Below, piece after piece: positions 1 through 7,766 of a stretch of DNA of 14,384 nucleotides. This DNA is from Baffinella frigidus. Its lineage: Eukaryota > Cryptophyceae > Cryptomonadales > Baffinellaceae. The notes below the pieces were generated by a model. That model did no database searches and was not told where the DNA came from. It saw nothing but the letters and a program-made list of their open reading frames with translations. Made by a program: the position numbers and the translations under genes. Location: assembly GCA_026770585.1 (NCBI GenBank), contig MU646364.1, positions 1,012,233 through 1,026,616 on the forward strand, in the 5' to 3' direction. Every line of letters begins with the position of its first letter. Positions within the stretch are counted from its first letter, which is position 1.

Positions 1-30
1 GAAGCAGGTCATTTACACAGGAACACGATC

Positions 31-128
31 TTCCCGCAAGACCCCAAAAAAGTTAGTGGCACTTTTGTGAAACAGAATTGAAAGGTGGTCCACGAAATTG
101 CCTCTAACTTTTGGGGGGTCTTCCGGGA
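31..128. repeat. Imperfect inverted repeat (hairpin)
   Basis: The left arm (about 31-61, containing AAGACCCC and AAAGTTAGTGG) is the imperfect reverse complement of the right arm (about 98-128, containing CCTCTAACTTTTGG and GGTCTTCC). The loop is about 36 bases. This is probably the core of a small foldback element. No open frame of interest overlaps it. Confidence 0.6.
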
Positions 129-340
129 ACACCTCGAAAAACAGGTCATAAAATATTTTTGGTACCTGAAGCGGCCCCATCCGGAGGAGAAAAAAACAAA
201 ATAATCAACTTTTGCCAACATTTCAAGGGGATCGACGTCAACTTTTGATCTGCTTCAGCACCTTCTATTTAGCGGGAAATTCAGAAATGTTTCAATGAGC
301 GGACTAAATTATGATGCCACCAACTTTTCTGCCCCATTTT

Positions 341-465
341 AGGTCCTTTAGGTTCTTCGAGCTCCCAACATAGGCGGACACCGGAACTGGTTCTGCAGAA
401 AAGCCATGCTTCCTTTCGGATCACATTCAGGCCCCCCGGTGCAGAGGATCGCGGCAGAAACCGGC
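341..465 (-). repeat. 125-bp dispersed repeat, copy 1 (inverted relative to 7150-7274)
   Basis: The reverse complement of this stretch matches 7150-7274 at all but one position by eye. The pair is therefore a nearly identical inverted repeat about 6.7 kb apart. Its end, encoding GCCTATGTTGGGAGCTCGAA on the minus strand, also occurs in the larger repeat at 10359-10400. A run of A residues follows at about 484-496. Confidence 0.85.
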
Positions 466-1037
466 TAAACCCCAGCTTAAATCAAAAAAAAAAAATCAAA
501 GTTGTAGGCCTTGAAAACTTGAGCATCTTTGTTGGAGCAAGGTTTTTGCGAGGAGGGAGGGAAGGTGAGGGCCTCGGATGCCCCAGATTCATTCCGCGGA
601 TTTGAAGAGTACGTTTTGAGGATCCCAGAACCGTCGAAAAAAGTGAAACGAGCCCTGGGGGTCGAAAGTTACACCCAATCGAGCGCCCGGCGGGCCCGCC
701 TCGGGACCAGAAAACGCCGCGACCGCCTGGGACCAGAAAACGCCGCGAGGCCTCGTTGTGAGGGCCTTTCCGGGCTTAACACGAAAATGTGAAATCAACT
801 TGTCGGGTGTGCGGCATGCTGTGGTGGCGTTTTGATGTGCTGGGGCGTGTGAGCGCGGGAGCGGATAGACAGAATTGATGCCAGCTCGGGCTCCAGTGGT
901 TGACAGAGACACCACAAAACTTGCGAGATTTCAACGCCGCCATGTTTCAGTGCCTCGTAGTGAACAGCACCAGCCGGCATTCCCACTTTTCGTGAATTCA
1001 AGATCGCACCGACTAAGGTCGGAGCAAAGGTGCGTGT
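466..1037. other. No supported gene; short tandem repeat inside
   Basis: Open frames of 87 and 108 codons exist on opposite strands around 529-915, but neither shows a recognisable motif and they overlap each other, so I do not call a gene. Positions 697-749 contain two tandem copies of a unit of about 26 bp sharing GGGACCAGAAAACGCCGCGA. Confidence 0.5.
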
Positions 1038-1160
1038 ATCCCTCAAGTGGCGAGGCTGTCAGAATTGACCGCCAAGAGGTCCTAGGCAGGTCCTAGGGCC
1101 CTACGCTAGGGCTTATTAACCTACGGATACCCCAGACATCCCTGTGCAGGGGAACTTGGC
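1038..1160. repeat. Dispersed palindromic repeat, relative of the element at 12259-12550
   Basis: The stretch contains ATCCCTCAAGTG, then AGGCAGGTCCTAGGGC, then CTACGCTAGGGC, and ends near CCCAGACATCCCTGTGCAGG. The same modules in the same order occur at about 12431-12555. It is probably a diverged copy of the same non-autonomous foldback family. It lies just outside the edge of the duplicated LHC segment. Confidence 0.5.
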
Positions 1161-1189
1161 CTCTTTCGAATGCAAACAGTTTCCGGACG

Positions 1190-1840
1190 TGTCTGCACCA
1201 GCCCTGGTGGCACCACGGCTACATCATGTAGACTTGCCCACCGGCTGCCAGCCGATACATGTAACTGCTCTCAACACCTTCAAAGATCCGCAGGTTCTTC
1301 GGCCAAAACAATGATTCGGTGGCTGGGCCCAATGGCGGGGGATCAGCGGGGCGGGGGTCTCACAGGTGGAGCGGGTGGTCGAGGTCACGCCGAGCACCGC
1401 GCCCGGGGCGAAGGCGGAGGCGGTGGCCACAGCCGAAGCGATGAGAGCTGAACGGAACATGGCGCTTCTGAGGTGATGAGATCCGAGTCGGTCAGAAAAA
1501 GGAAAAGGAGGAAAGCAGTAATATTTCGTAAGTTGACAGGGGTACCACGAGCAGTGGTCGCGTCCACAACTTATGCGCGGACTCCAGGGCCATCCTACAC
1601 GCCGGTGTCCTTTAATCATCCTTTTCTCCTTTCCGTTTTTTCAATCAGGAGCGGAAGGGTGCCTGGGGGGTTGGGCGAGCACGCGGACCGGGAAGAGCTC
1701 CGTGTGGTGCGTTGTGCGCGGTCATTCTGCTGTCGCGCTCGGCAGCGACGAGAACTGGTGCGACAAAGAGGCGGGGAGGTGGGCAGGAGAGGTGCCGCGG
1801 GAGCAGAGAGTGCTCTGGGGCGACTTGGTGCGGGGGAGAC
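1190..1840 (-). repeat. Partial duplication of the LHC 5' region (copy A)
   Basis: Positions about 1334-1834 align without gaps to about 4263-4763 (offset 2929) with roughly seven substitutions by eye. There are none in the first 250 bp and all seven fall in the second half. The segment carries LHC exon 1, the start of LHC intron 1, the 5' flank and the plus-strand intron candidate (here 1528-1648). Beyond the near-identical tract the intron-1 part is still alignable but strongly diverged: GGCAGCCGGTGGG and CAGGGCTGGTGCA are shared on the minus strand. The homology stops near 1190, and on the other side at about 1840. Confidence 0.9.
1364..1460 (-). pseudogene. Orphan copy of LHC exon 1 (signal/transit peptide)
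   Basis: Starting from the ATG at 1460-1458, this encodes the same 32 residues as exon 1 of the gene at 3112-4389. These include a hydrophobic signal segment and the ASAFAP junction typical of plastid-targeted proteins in red secondary-plastid algae. The GT donor (gtgaga) is retained. No sequence resembling LHC exons 2-4 is found towards position 1, so the copy cannot make an antenna protein here. It could still be transcribed from its duplicated promoter and spliced to an unrelated downstream exon. Most likely it is a non-functional partial duplicate kept similar by conversion. Confidence 0.75.
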
Positions 1841-3061
1841 TCTCCTCAACATACTGCGCGGATTCCGACCGTTCAAATTTGGTACATGTACTTCAAAGCG
1901 AACAACACCAAGTGGCATTTCTCAATTTTTAAAAACGCATCGACCGGAAAAACGCATCGACCTGACACGTGCACCGATCGAGGTCGTAGCAAAGGTGTTT
2001 ATGACAGCCTAGACATCACTACACAGTGTACATGAGAATATTTCCTGGGAAACCCTGGGTCCCCGAGTATTGAAACGTTGAAAAGGACACGGACCGGATT
2101 TTGAAGTTTTGACCTTCATGAAGGACCGCAACCGACCGTTTGTCTGCGTTCCTTAATTAAAGGACCGCCGAGTGACCGGTTTTCGCAGGACCTTAGTTTG
2201 TAAAGGACCGCAATCCAACCGTCTCACAGCAGCCTGCCCTGACACCCAAGTAACCCCTGCAACGGTTGTGATAAGAACAAGGCCTTTTTGAGGGGGTGGC
2301 GGATCTCAATTTTCCAAGAACAGCGGGACCAACGTTTCCCCTGTCGTTCTGAATAATAACGAAAAGGCGAACGTTTCCACACGAACTTCTAAGTTCAAAA
2401 AAAACATGGCCCTCGACTGGACCTCGGTGGACGGTGCTCGAATCCGAGAGCGACATCACTTCTCGTTCAGAATCTGAGTTGACCACGGACGCAAAATCTA
2501 GATCTGAGAGTGAGAAGATAAGGTGTGTGCAGATATGCAGGGGGACAGGGAGAGCAGTGAGGCCGAGATTTGATAAGCGGAGCCAGCGTGTAGGTCCTAC
2601 ACTTGATCTTGAAATAAGCACGAGAAGGAATCCGTTCCCCCTGCTGGTCTTAAAAAGTCATCTGTAGATGACTGGGGTACATGTAGACCCCTGTTGGTCT
2701 TCAAAAGTAAACAATCGTGTAGGAGCCTCGATCGGGTGTGCTGAATTTAAGAAAGCGAGAGCGCAATGCTGTTTCTGTGGGGTTCTTGAGTGTGAAAACA
2801 CGAGCGTAGAGTTGGCTTGAAGCCACGACGTCCGCAACGAAAGCAAGGCCTACGCTCATGCCTGTACATGTAGAGAGATCAACGGTCCAAGCACTTTTGC
2901 GACTAATTTGACGCGACACCATGACCACCACGCTTGCTCGCGTGCATCATCCTGGCCCAACTCGTGTGCATCATCATTCCTGGTCCACCCAGATACAAAA
3001 ACCTGGATGAAACAGAGCACTCTCTGCACACATGGCACGCACTCTTCCCATGTACGGGTTT
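1841..3061. other. Intergenic stretch without a supported gene
   Basis: I recognise no conserved protein here. A minus-strand frame of about 142 codons (2193-2621) and short plus-strand frames have no recognisable motif. Small repeats are visible: several AAGGACCG-containing units between about 2085 and 2215, a Ser/Glu-rich frame from repeated GAATCTGAG-like units (2437-2515), and two copies of a 21-bp sequence resembling CTGTTGGTCTTCAAAAGT at about 2640-2657 and 2692-2709. The motif TACATGTAG recurs. Confidence 0.4.
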
Positions 3062-3067
3062 TTTATT
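3062..3067 (-). promoter_or_regulatory. Polyadenylation signal of the LHC gene
   Basis: AATAAA occurs on the minus strand about 45 bases beyond the LHC stop codon, followed by A-rich sequence. Position and motif fit a canonical cleavage/polyadenylation signal, but use of AATAAA is not universal in algae. Confidence 0.5.
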
Positions 3068-3111
3068 TCACATTTGTTGCGCACATGTCCACCAGATGAC
3101 ACACGTCCTAT

Positions 3112-4389
3112 TTAGAGCGCCTTGAAGTTGGAGAGGAGCTCGATGGGGCCCTTGCCGGTAAGGAAGTAGCCTGCAACCGAGCAAGCCTTCAATCTCCCGC
3201 AACCGAGCAACCAATCACTTTCTCGCCCACGGTGCAAAGCTCCAGCGGCGGGGACTGGCACTAACACTCTCGACGAACAGAGGCTGCCTGATCGCACTGA
3301 CTACGGGGTGTCGGGTCGGGGGGGGGCTTACCGTGCACCATGCCGCCGATGCCCATCATGGCGAGGCGGCCGTTCTTGACCTCGGCGAGCGCGTACTTCT
3401 TGGCGGTCACGTCGTTCTTGGAGAAGTTGAGCGGGTCGAACTTGAAGTCGCCCGGGGCCCGCTTGCCCTCGAGGGTCTCGAAAAGCGCGATGGTGCCGAA
3501 CACCTCAAGGAACGAGAGCCAGAGCAGCAGCTGGCCCATGGCGCCCTGCTTCACGAGCACGTCGTGCACGCCAGTCATCTTGGCGCCCGAAACAACCTTC
3601 TCCACACCCGGGAAGGTGAAGATGTCCTGCGCCATGGAGCCGGCGGCCGCAAGCATGGCAATGCGGCCGTGCTTGAGCTCAGCCTCGCGGAGGAACTTGA
3701 TGTCCGCAACCTCCGACATGCCGAGGGGGTCGAAGCCAACGTCGCCGACCTGCAACCAACCAACGCGCGTCGTGTCAGGCCAGACGGGGGCTAGCAGAAA
3801 GTGGCACAGCGCAGTGTGCAGTCACTGGCGCGCGCCTTGCTGCGACTTGTTGCGCCTTGCTGCACAGACTCTCGGATGTACAAGCAGGGGGTAGAAAGGG
3901 GAGGGTAGAAGGTCGCCCACCATCGAGCCATCGAGGGCAGAAGGCTTCTTGAGGAAGGGCACCGCCGCCGACATCGCCTGCATCTTCGGGCCGACGGCCG
4001 CTGCAAGCCAGGTGCACTGTGGTCAGAGGACAATAAGGAGGGAAACTGGCCTGCAGAGAGCGGATGGAGACAGGGGCCAGAGAACTGAGCGTTAGGGCCC
4101 AGCCAGGAACAACCAGCAGCACCGCGGCTGCTGCCCAGTCGCAGATGCACCAGCCCTGTTTCCAGCCCCGCTACACGGCCCCACCGGCTGCCTGCAGGCG
4201 CCGACCGAAAAGCCTCCGAGGATCCGCCAAAACGCGCAATCTTTTCCGTAGCTGGGCGGAACGGCGGGGGATCAGCGGGGCGGGGGTCTCACAGGTGGAG
4301 CGGGTGGTCGAGGTCACGCCGAGCACCGCGCCCGGGGCGAAGGCGGAGGCGGTGGCCACAGCCGAAGCGATGAGAGCTGAACGGAACAT
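3112..4389 (-). CDS. Chlorophyll a/c-type light-harvesting protein, four exons
   Basis: Exons are, in order, 4389-4293, 4000-3921, 3749-3332 and 3170-3112. They give 654 nt, 217 aa plus stop, and every intron is GT-AG. Residues 1-19 form a signal peptide ending in ASAFAP, followed by a short transit region, as expected for import through several membranes into a red-type complex plastid. The mature part starts near [12 protein letters not shown] and contains [10 protein letters not shown] (60-69). Helix 1 has [12 protein letters not shown] (81-92; ligand Glu83, His86 and Arg88). Helix 2 spans about 131-150. A second FDPLNF motif (163-168) precedes helix 3, [11 protein letters not shown] (181-191; Glu182, Asn185 and Arg187). 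The C-terminus is [11 protein letters not shown]. Length and motifs are normal for the fucoxanthin/chlorophyll a/c or Lhcr-like families. It would bind pigments in the thylakoid and pass energy to a photosystem. I cannot assign the subfamily. Its promoter is shared with a divergent gene, and exon 1 is duplicated at 1364-1460. Confidence 0.93.
3750..3920 (-). other. LHC intron 2 with duplicated boundary sequence
   Basis: The 171-bp phase-0 intron starts GTGGGCGACCTT and the following exon starts GTCGGCGACGTT. The first 12 bases of intron and downstream exon are thus near-identical (two mismatches). The protein motif VGD is encoded on both sides. This is the footprint expected when an intron arises by insertion with duplication of a target that carried its own splice signals. 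Confidence 0.6.
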
Positions 4390-4774
4390 GGCGCTTCTGA
4401 GGTGATGAGATCCGAGTCGGTCAGAAAAAGGAAAAGGAGGAAAGCAGTAATATTTCGTAAGTTGACAGGGGTACCACGAGCAGTGGTCGCGTCCACAACT
4501 TATGCGCGGACTCCCGGGCCATCCTACACGCCGGTGTCCTTTAATCATCCTTTTCTTCTTTCCGTTTTTTCAATCAGGAGCGGAAGGGTGCCTGGGGGGT
4601 TGAGCGAGCACGCGGACCGGGAAGAGCTCCGTGTGGTGCGTTGTGCGCGGTCATTCTGCTGGCGCGCTCGGCAGCGACGAGAACTGGTGCGACAAAGAGG
4701 CGGGGAGGTGGGCAGGAGGGGTGCCGCGGGAGCAGAGAGTGCTCCGGGGCGACCTGGTGCGGGCTGCGGGGAGA
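4250..4774. repeat. LHC 5' region, copy B (in the intact locus)
   Basis: This is the partner of the segment at 1190-1840. It contains the 3' edge of LHC exon 1, its upstream region and the intron candidate of the divergent transcript. Near-identity starts around 4263 inside LHC intron 1 and ends around 4763, just before the coiled-coil gene start. One of the differences (4603 region, GGTTGA here against GGTTGG in copy A) puts a stop in the spliced frame that stays open in copy A. Confidence 0.9.
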
Positions 4775-4819
4775 CACTGTCGCTCTCGCTGAAGAGCGTG
4801 CAGAGGCGAGAAGGCGAGA
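4390..4819. promoter_or_regulatory. Divergent promoter region between LHC and coiled-coil genes
   Basis: The two start codons face away from each other with 430 bp between them, so both genes are probably driven from this interval. I see no convincing TATA box. The plus-strand side contains a strong intron candidate (separate entry), so the plus-strand transcript probably begins close to or inside the LHC 5' leader. Because the whole interval is duplicated at 1461-1840, the promoter has been copied without its genes. Confidence 0.55.
4457..4577 (+). other. Probable 5'-leader intron of the plus-strand gene
   Basis: A textbook donor (C|GTAAGTTG at 4457) is followed 121 bp later by a pyrimidine-rich tract and acceptor (CTTTCCGTTTTTTCAATCAG ending at 4577). 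Read on the other strand there are no comparable signals. If a start at 4402 were used, the spliced frame would hit TGA about 26 codons in, so this is more likely an untranslated leader intron upstream of the ATG at 4820. Donor and acceptor are both preserved in copy A (1528-1648). Confidence 0.55.
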
Positions 4820-6062
4820 ATGTCACTCCCGCCACGCTCTGTTTCCAGGCTGGGTGAGCCGCGGATCCCCCTGTCTTTCAAGGTGGTCGTTGACCCGGAC
4901 GACCTGCCCGGTATCTCGACGCATGACTTCAAGGCGAACCGCACGGTGCCGCCCATCCAAGTCTCCAACGAGCTGCAACAGAACATGAAGGAGTACATGG
5001 AGTGCATCGACCACGAGAAAAAGCTGGCCACGCGCATGAAGAAGGCGCTTGACGACGTGGCCTCTGTGGTCCAGAACGGCGTCGAGTTCGAGAAGGAGAT
5101 TTCCGGGGCGGCAGTTGTCGACATGCAGGTGCCCCCCCGGCCAGCTGCCCTTCACTAGTCTCCCCTCCCTGCCCGACCCACACCTAAGCGTTTCAAGAGT
5201 CCAGCCTGAGCAGCCGCGGTTCCACAGGGAGGTGATGGGTTGCGCGACCATCTGGTCTGAATGAGAGAGAGGGTTCTGGTGCTGTGAGCAGATCTTGCTC
5301 TTCAACACGCGCAACATGCTCAAGAACAAAAATAAGTACATGGTGACCTATCGGCTGGAAGTGAACGAGATGCAGAGCACTTCGCGGCAGCTACGCAACC
5401 AGGTTGTCGAGCAGCAGAGCGCCAAGGTCCTGCCCCCGCCCCGCCCCCCGCCCCTCGCCCTCCGCCCCCATCTGCTTCTCATCAAGTACCAGCGGCTTGC
5501 TCCTGCTGGCGTGGGGGCACACGTTGCTGAGCGCACAGGCTGAGGTGCGGTGGGTGACGACGCGGACGGGCGCTCGAACAGGCGGCGTCGTTCGACGCGT
5601 CGCGGTCGCCCTCGCGGGCAGGAGGAGGGGGGGGAGAGGGAAGATCTTCGGCCTACTCAGACTCGCGCAGCTGGGCATCCCCCTCGCGGACGAGCAACGA
5701 GAACGACCGTGCCCGAAAGGGTCTCGACACCCGCCCTGGCTACTTCTCGGCCGGCGGGGAGGAGGAGAGCGAGCTCGCCTTGCTGCGGAGACGCGTGCAG
5801 GAAACCCTCAACCATAAACCATAAACAATCAAACCTAAACCACAAACCACAAACCCCAAACCCTGAACCCTAAACCCTAACCATGGACCCAAACCCCTAA
5901 ACCCTAGCCCCAAACCTGGTTCACTCCCTAAGCCCTAAACCCTAAGCCCTAAACCCTAAACCCTAAACCCTAAACCCTAAACCCTAGACACAAACCCCTG
6001 AATCCTTAACCCTACGGGTGCAGGAGCTGGAGATGAACATGTCGCGGGGGCCCGGTCGGTGA
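4820..6062 (+). CDS. Unrecognised coiled-coil protein, multi-exon, interrupted by telomere-like DNA
   Basis: I do not recognise the family. Proposed exons are 4820-5128 (103 codons), 5292-5426 (45 codons) and 5582-5794 or -5824. All introns are phase 0 and GT-AG. Exon 1 has a short basic N-terminus, then a region with FKVVVDPDDLPGIS, and then a charged helix-rich part (VSNELQQNMKEYMECIDHEK) that looks like coiled coil. Exon 2 continues it (LEVNEMQSTSRQLRNQVVEQ). Exon 3 is Ser/Arg/Gly-rich and ends in a Glu/Leu/Arg helix (EEESELALLRRRVQE). It then runs into CCCTAAA-like repeats with a stop at 5822-5824. If the repeat block is spliced as 5795-6023, the frame continues ELEMNMSRGPGR to a stop at 6060-6062. 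The start at 4820 follows an in-frame stop at 4790; an alternative acceptor at 4849 would give a different N-terminus. The total would be about 220-230 aa. Exon boundaries are predictions; the role is unknown. Confidence 0.5.
5803..6013 (+). repeat. Telomere-like (CCCTAAA)n block inside the coiled-coil gene
   Basis: This is a roughly 210-bp run of CCCTAAA and variants (CCCTGAA, CCATAAA), most regular at about 5930-5990. It is flanked by ACGCGTGCAGGA (5791-5802) and ACGGGTGCAGGA (6014-6025), a 12-bp duplication with one mismatch. Both flanks read RVQE in the gene's frame. The left copy begins GT at 5795 and the right copy ends AG at 6023, so the block has usable splice ends. Confidence 0.85.
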
Positions 6063-6175
6063 TGCGGCGAGCGCGCGGGGGCCCGGTCGGTGATGCGGCG
6101 AGCGCGCGGGGGCCCGGTCGGTGATGCGGCGGCGGTGATGCGGCGACGGTGATGCGGCGACGGTGATGCGGCGAG
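6043..6175 (+). repeat. GC-rich minisatellite
   Basis: There are three copies of a 31-bp unit starting at 6043, 6074 and 6105, with core CGGGGGCCCGGTCGGTGATG. They are followed by three copies of a 14-bp unit GGTGATGCGGCGAC at 6134, 6148 and 6162 (the last ends in G). The shorter unit is derived from the end of the longer one. The array begins at the predicted 3' end of the coiled-coil gene. Confidence 0.9.
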
Positions 6176-6803
6176 CGCTCTGGCAGTCCCTGCTTGCCGC
6201 AGCCGCTGTCTGCCGTGCCTGCCACTCCAAGTGTGTAGAGTTGGTGGGGGGTCCGATCACAGCGTGCTGCGCACGTGTGGGGAGACTGCGTGAATAGAAG
6301 CTCAGGAAATAACATGGCTGTGTGTCTTGACGTCTCTTTTCCGGTGCGCCTTGACGTCTCTTTTCCGGTGCCGGAAAAGAGACGTCAACGCAGCTCACGC
6401 CAAGGTTGGCACTGCGTGGAACCCTGCCCCCATCTTCACCCGAGTCCGCCCCCATCTTCACCCGAGTCAAGGCGTGTGGCGTGATGGGCTGTGTTGGTCG
6501 GTGTTTGCAAGAACGTTGGTGTTCATGTGCAGTTTCTCTGTAAGTACGTATTCCTTTGGGAGGATTGGTGAGTCTGGCACTGAGGGAACATTTGGCTCTA
6601 GCCAGGGGCACCCACTCGACGGGAAGAGAAAGCTCTGCTGCCCGAGCGTAGCAGTCGCTTTATTCAACGCTACAAGCCCCACGTGTCACGCGGAGTCTCT
6701 TGTCTTTCGTTAGGTTTACTAAAACGGATGAGCAGGCCTTAGACGGGCCGGAGTTACCGGTCAACTCTCTCTTAGAAGGCCCAGAGTTTCCAGTCAACTC
6801 TCT
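6176..6803. other. Gene-poor stretch with short repeats
   Basis: I recognise no protein. Besides the palindrome at 6351-6388, it contains two tandem copies of a 22-bp unit (CCCCCATCTTCACCCGAGTC) at 6426-6468. Two copies of GTCAACTCTCTCTTA, at about 6761 and 6793, sit just outside the foldback element. Confidence 0.45.
6351..6388. repeat. Perfect 18-bp-arm palindrome with upstream direct copy
   Basis: The left arm TTGACGTCTCTTTTCCGG (6351-6368) and its exact reverse complement (6371-6388) are separated by only two bases. A direct copy of the left arm lies 24 bp upstream at 6327-6344. The DNA could extrude a cruciform and an RNA would fold into a tight hairpin. Confidence 0.95.
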
Positions 6804-7010
6804 CTTACAGGGGTATCTGGGCCGCCATAACTTATCACAAGAAACCAGAACTTAAAAACACAGACCGGGTTTGGCCCCCCCATTTTCTTAATTTAGTACC
6901 AGAGGGTTGACTGGATCTTGCGTTTAGTCAACCCTCAGGTAGTACTTTAAGAAAAAAGACACCAACCCATGTCGGAGCACCCGTGTTTTTAGCCCAGATA
7001 CCCCTGTAAG
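6804..7010. mobile_element. Foldback MITE-like element
   Basis: Perfect 19-bp terminal inverted repeats, CTTACAGGGGTATCTGGGC at 6804-6822 and its reverse complement at 6992-7010, bound a 207-bp non-coding element. The interior is also palindromic: GAGGGTTGACT pairs with AGTCAACCCTC around a 13-base loop, with further matching outwards (CTTAATTTAGTACC against AAGTACT and TTTAAG). There is no transposase. Related sequences occur at 7385-7465 and 12270-12400. I cannot define a clear target-site duplication. Confidence 0.75.
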
Positions 7011-7076
7011 TGAATCTACTTCGGAGGCCTAAGTGAATCTACATTGGCGTCTTCATAACCTTGCGTCCTTAGATGC

Positions 7077-7093
7077 CCTTAGAGCCTAGATAC
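7077..7093. repeat. 17-bp dispersed repeat, copy 1
   Basis: CCTTAGAGCCTAGATAC is repeated exactly at 13547-13563, in the same orientation. Confidence 0.6.
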
Positions 7094-7149
7094 AAACACT
7101 TAACACTCGTTCCTCGTCAGGCCCACGCGGACATGAGATCTACCTTTAC

Positions 7150-7274
7150 GCCGGTTTCTGCCGCGATCCTCTGCACCGGGGGGCCTGAATGTGATCCGAA
7201 AGGAAGCATGGCTTCTCTGCAGAACCAGTTCCGGTGTCCGCCTATGTTGGGAGCTCGAAGAACCTAAAGGACCT
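7150..7274 (+). repeat. 125-bp dispersed repeat, copy 2
   Basis: This is the reverse complement of 341-465 with one visible mismatch. Downstream of it the unit AAAGGACCT is repeated. In one frame the end reads AYVGSSKNLKDLK, the same peptide frame found in the repeat at 10211-10579. This may be a relic of a gene or element ORF. Confidence 0.85.
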
Positions 7275-7384
7275 AAAGGACCTGACAGAAGGCCTGTGCA
7301 GCCTGGGCTCTGCATGTAGTTGACTGATCCACGAGTCGCTGCCCTCGCTGTGAGGATCGGGGCCTACAGCGATGCCTCGTGTGT

Positions 7385-7465
7385 AAGAAAACGCAACTTA
7401 AGAAAACGGAACGGATTCGACCCCTGTTTTTTCTTAATCTAGTACCAGATAGTTACCTAACTCTC
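7385..7465 (+). mobile_element. Truncated relative of the foldback element
   Basis: Contains AACTTAAGAAAAC, then TTTTTTCTTAAT and TAGTACCAGA, in the same order as the left half of the element at 6804-7010. It ends where the TTTAGGG-like array starts, as if the right half was lost or replaced. Confidence 0.5.
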
Positions 7466-7766
7466 GCGGTTTAGGGATTAGTTAGGGTTCAGGGTTGAGC
7501 GTGTAGTGTTTCGGGTTTAGGGTTTAGGGAGTGAAAAAGGTTTGGGGTCAGGGTTTTGGGTTCAGGATTTAGGGTTTAGTAATGAGGGTTGTGGGAAGGT
7601 TTAGGGTTCCGGGTTGAGGGTCAAGGGTTACGGGTTACGGGTTTAGAGTTCAGGGATGAGAGTTGAGACACAAAGGTGTAGATTTTAGGTTTTAGGGTTA
7701 GAGGATTAGGTATCAGGGTTTAGGGTTTAGAATGAAGAGTTTGGGGCTTAAACTTTGGGGTTTAGG
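7466..7766 (+). repeat. Degenerate TTTAGGG-oriented telomere-like array
   Basis: A run of TTTAGGG variants (TTCAGGG, TTGAGGG, TTACGGG) with the G-rich strand on plus. Perfect units are scattered, so the array is old and interstitial rather than an active telomere. Confidence 0.85.

Noticed and set aside
2193-2621. 142-codon minus-strand frame
   Set aside because: No motif, no homologue recognised, and partly built from Ser/Asp repeats; chance cannot be excluded.
3333-3894. Long plus-strand frames opposite the LHC gene
   Set aside because: These are antisense shadows of the GC-rich LHC coding exon, which has clear family motifs on the minus strand.
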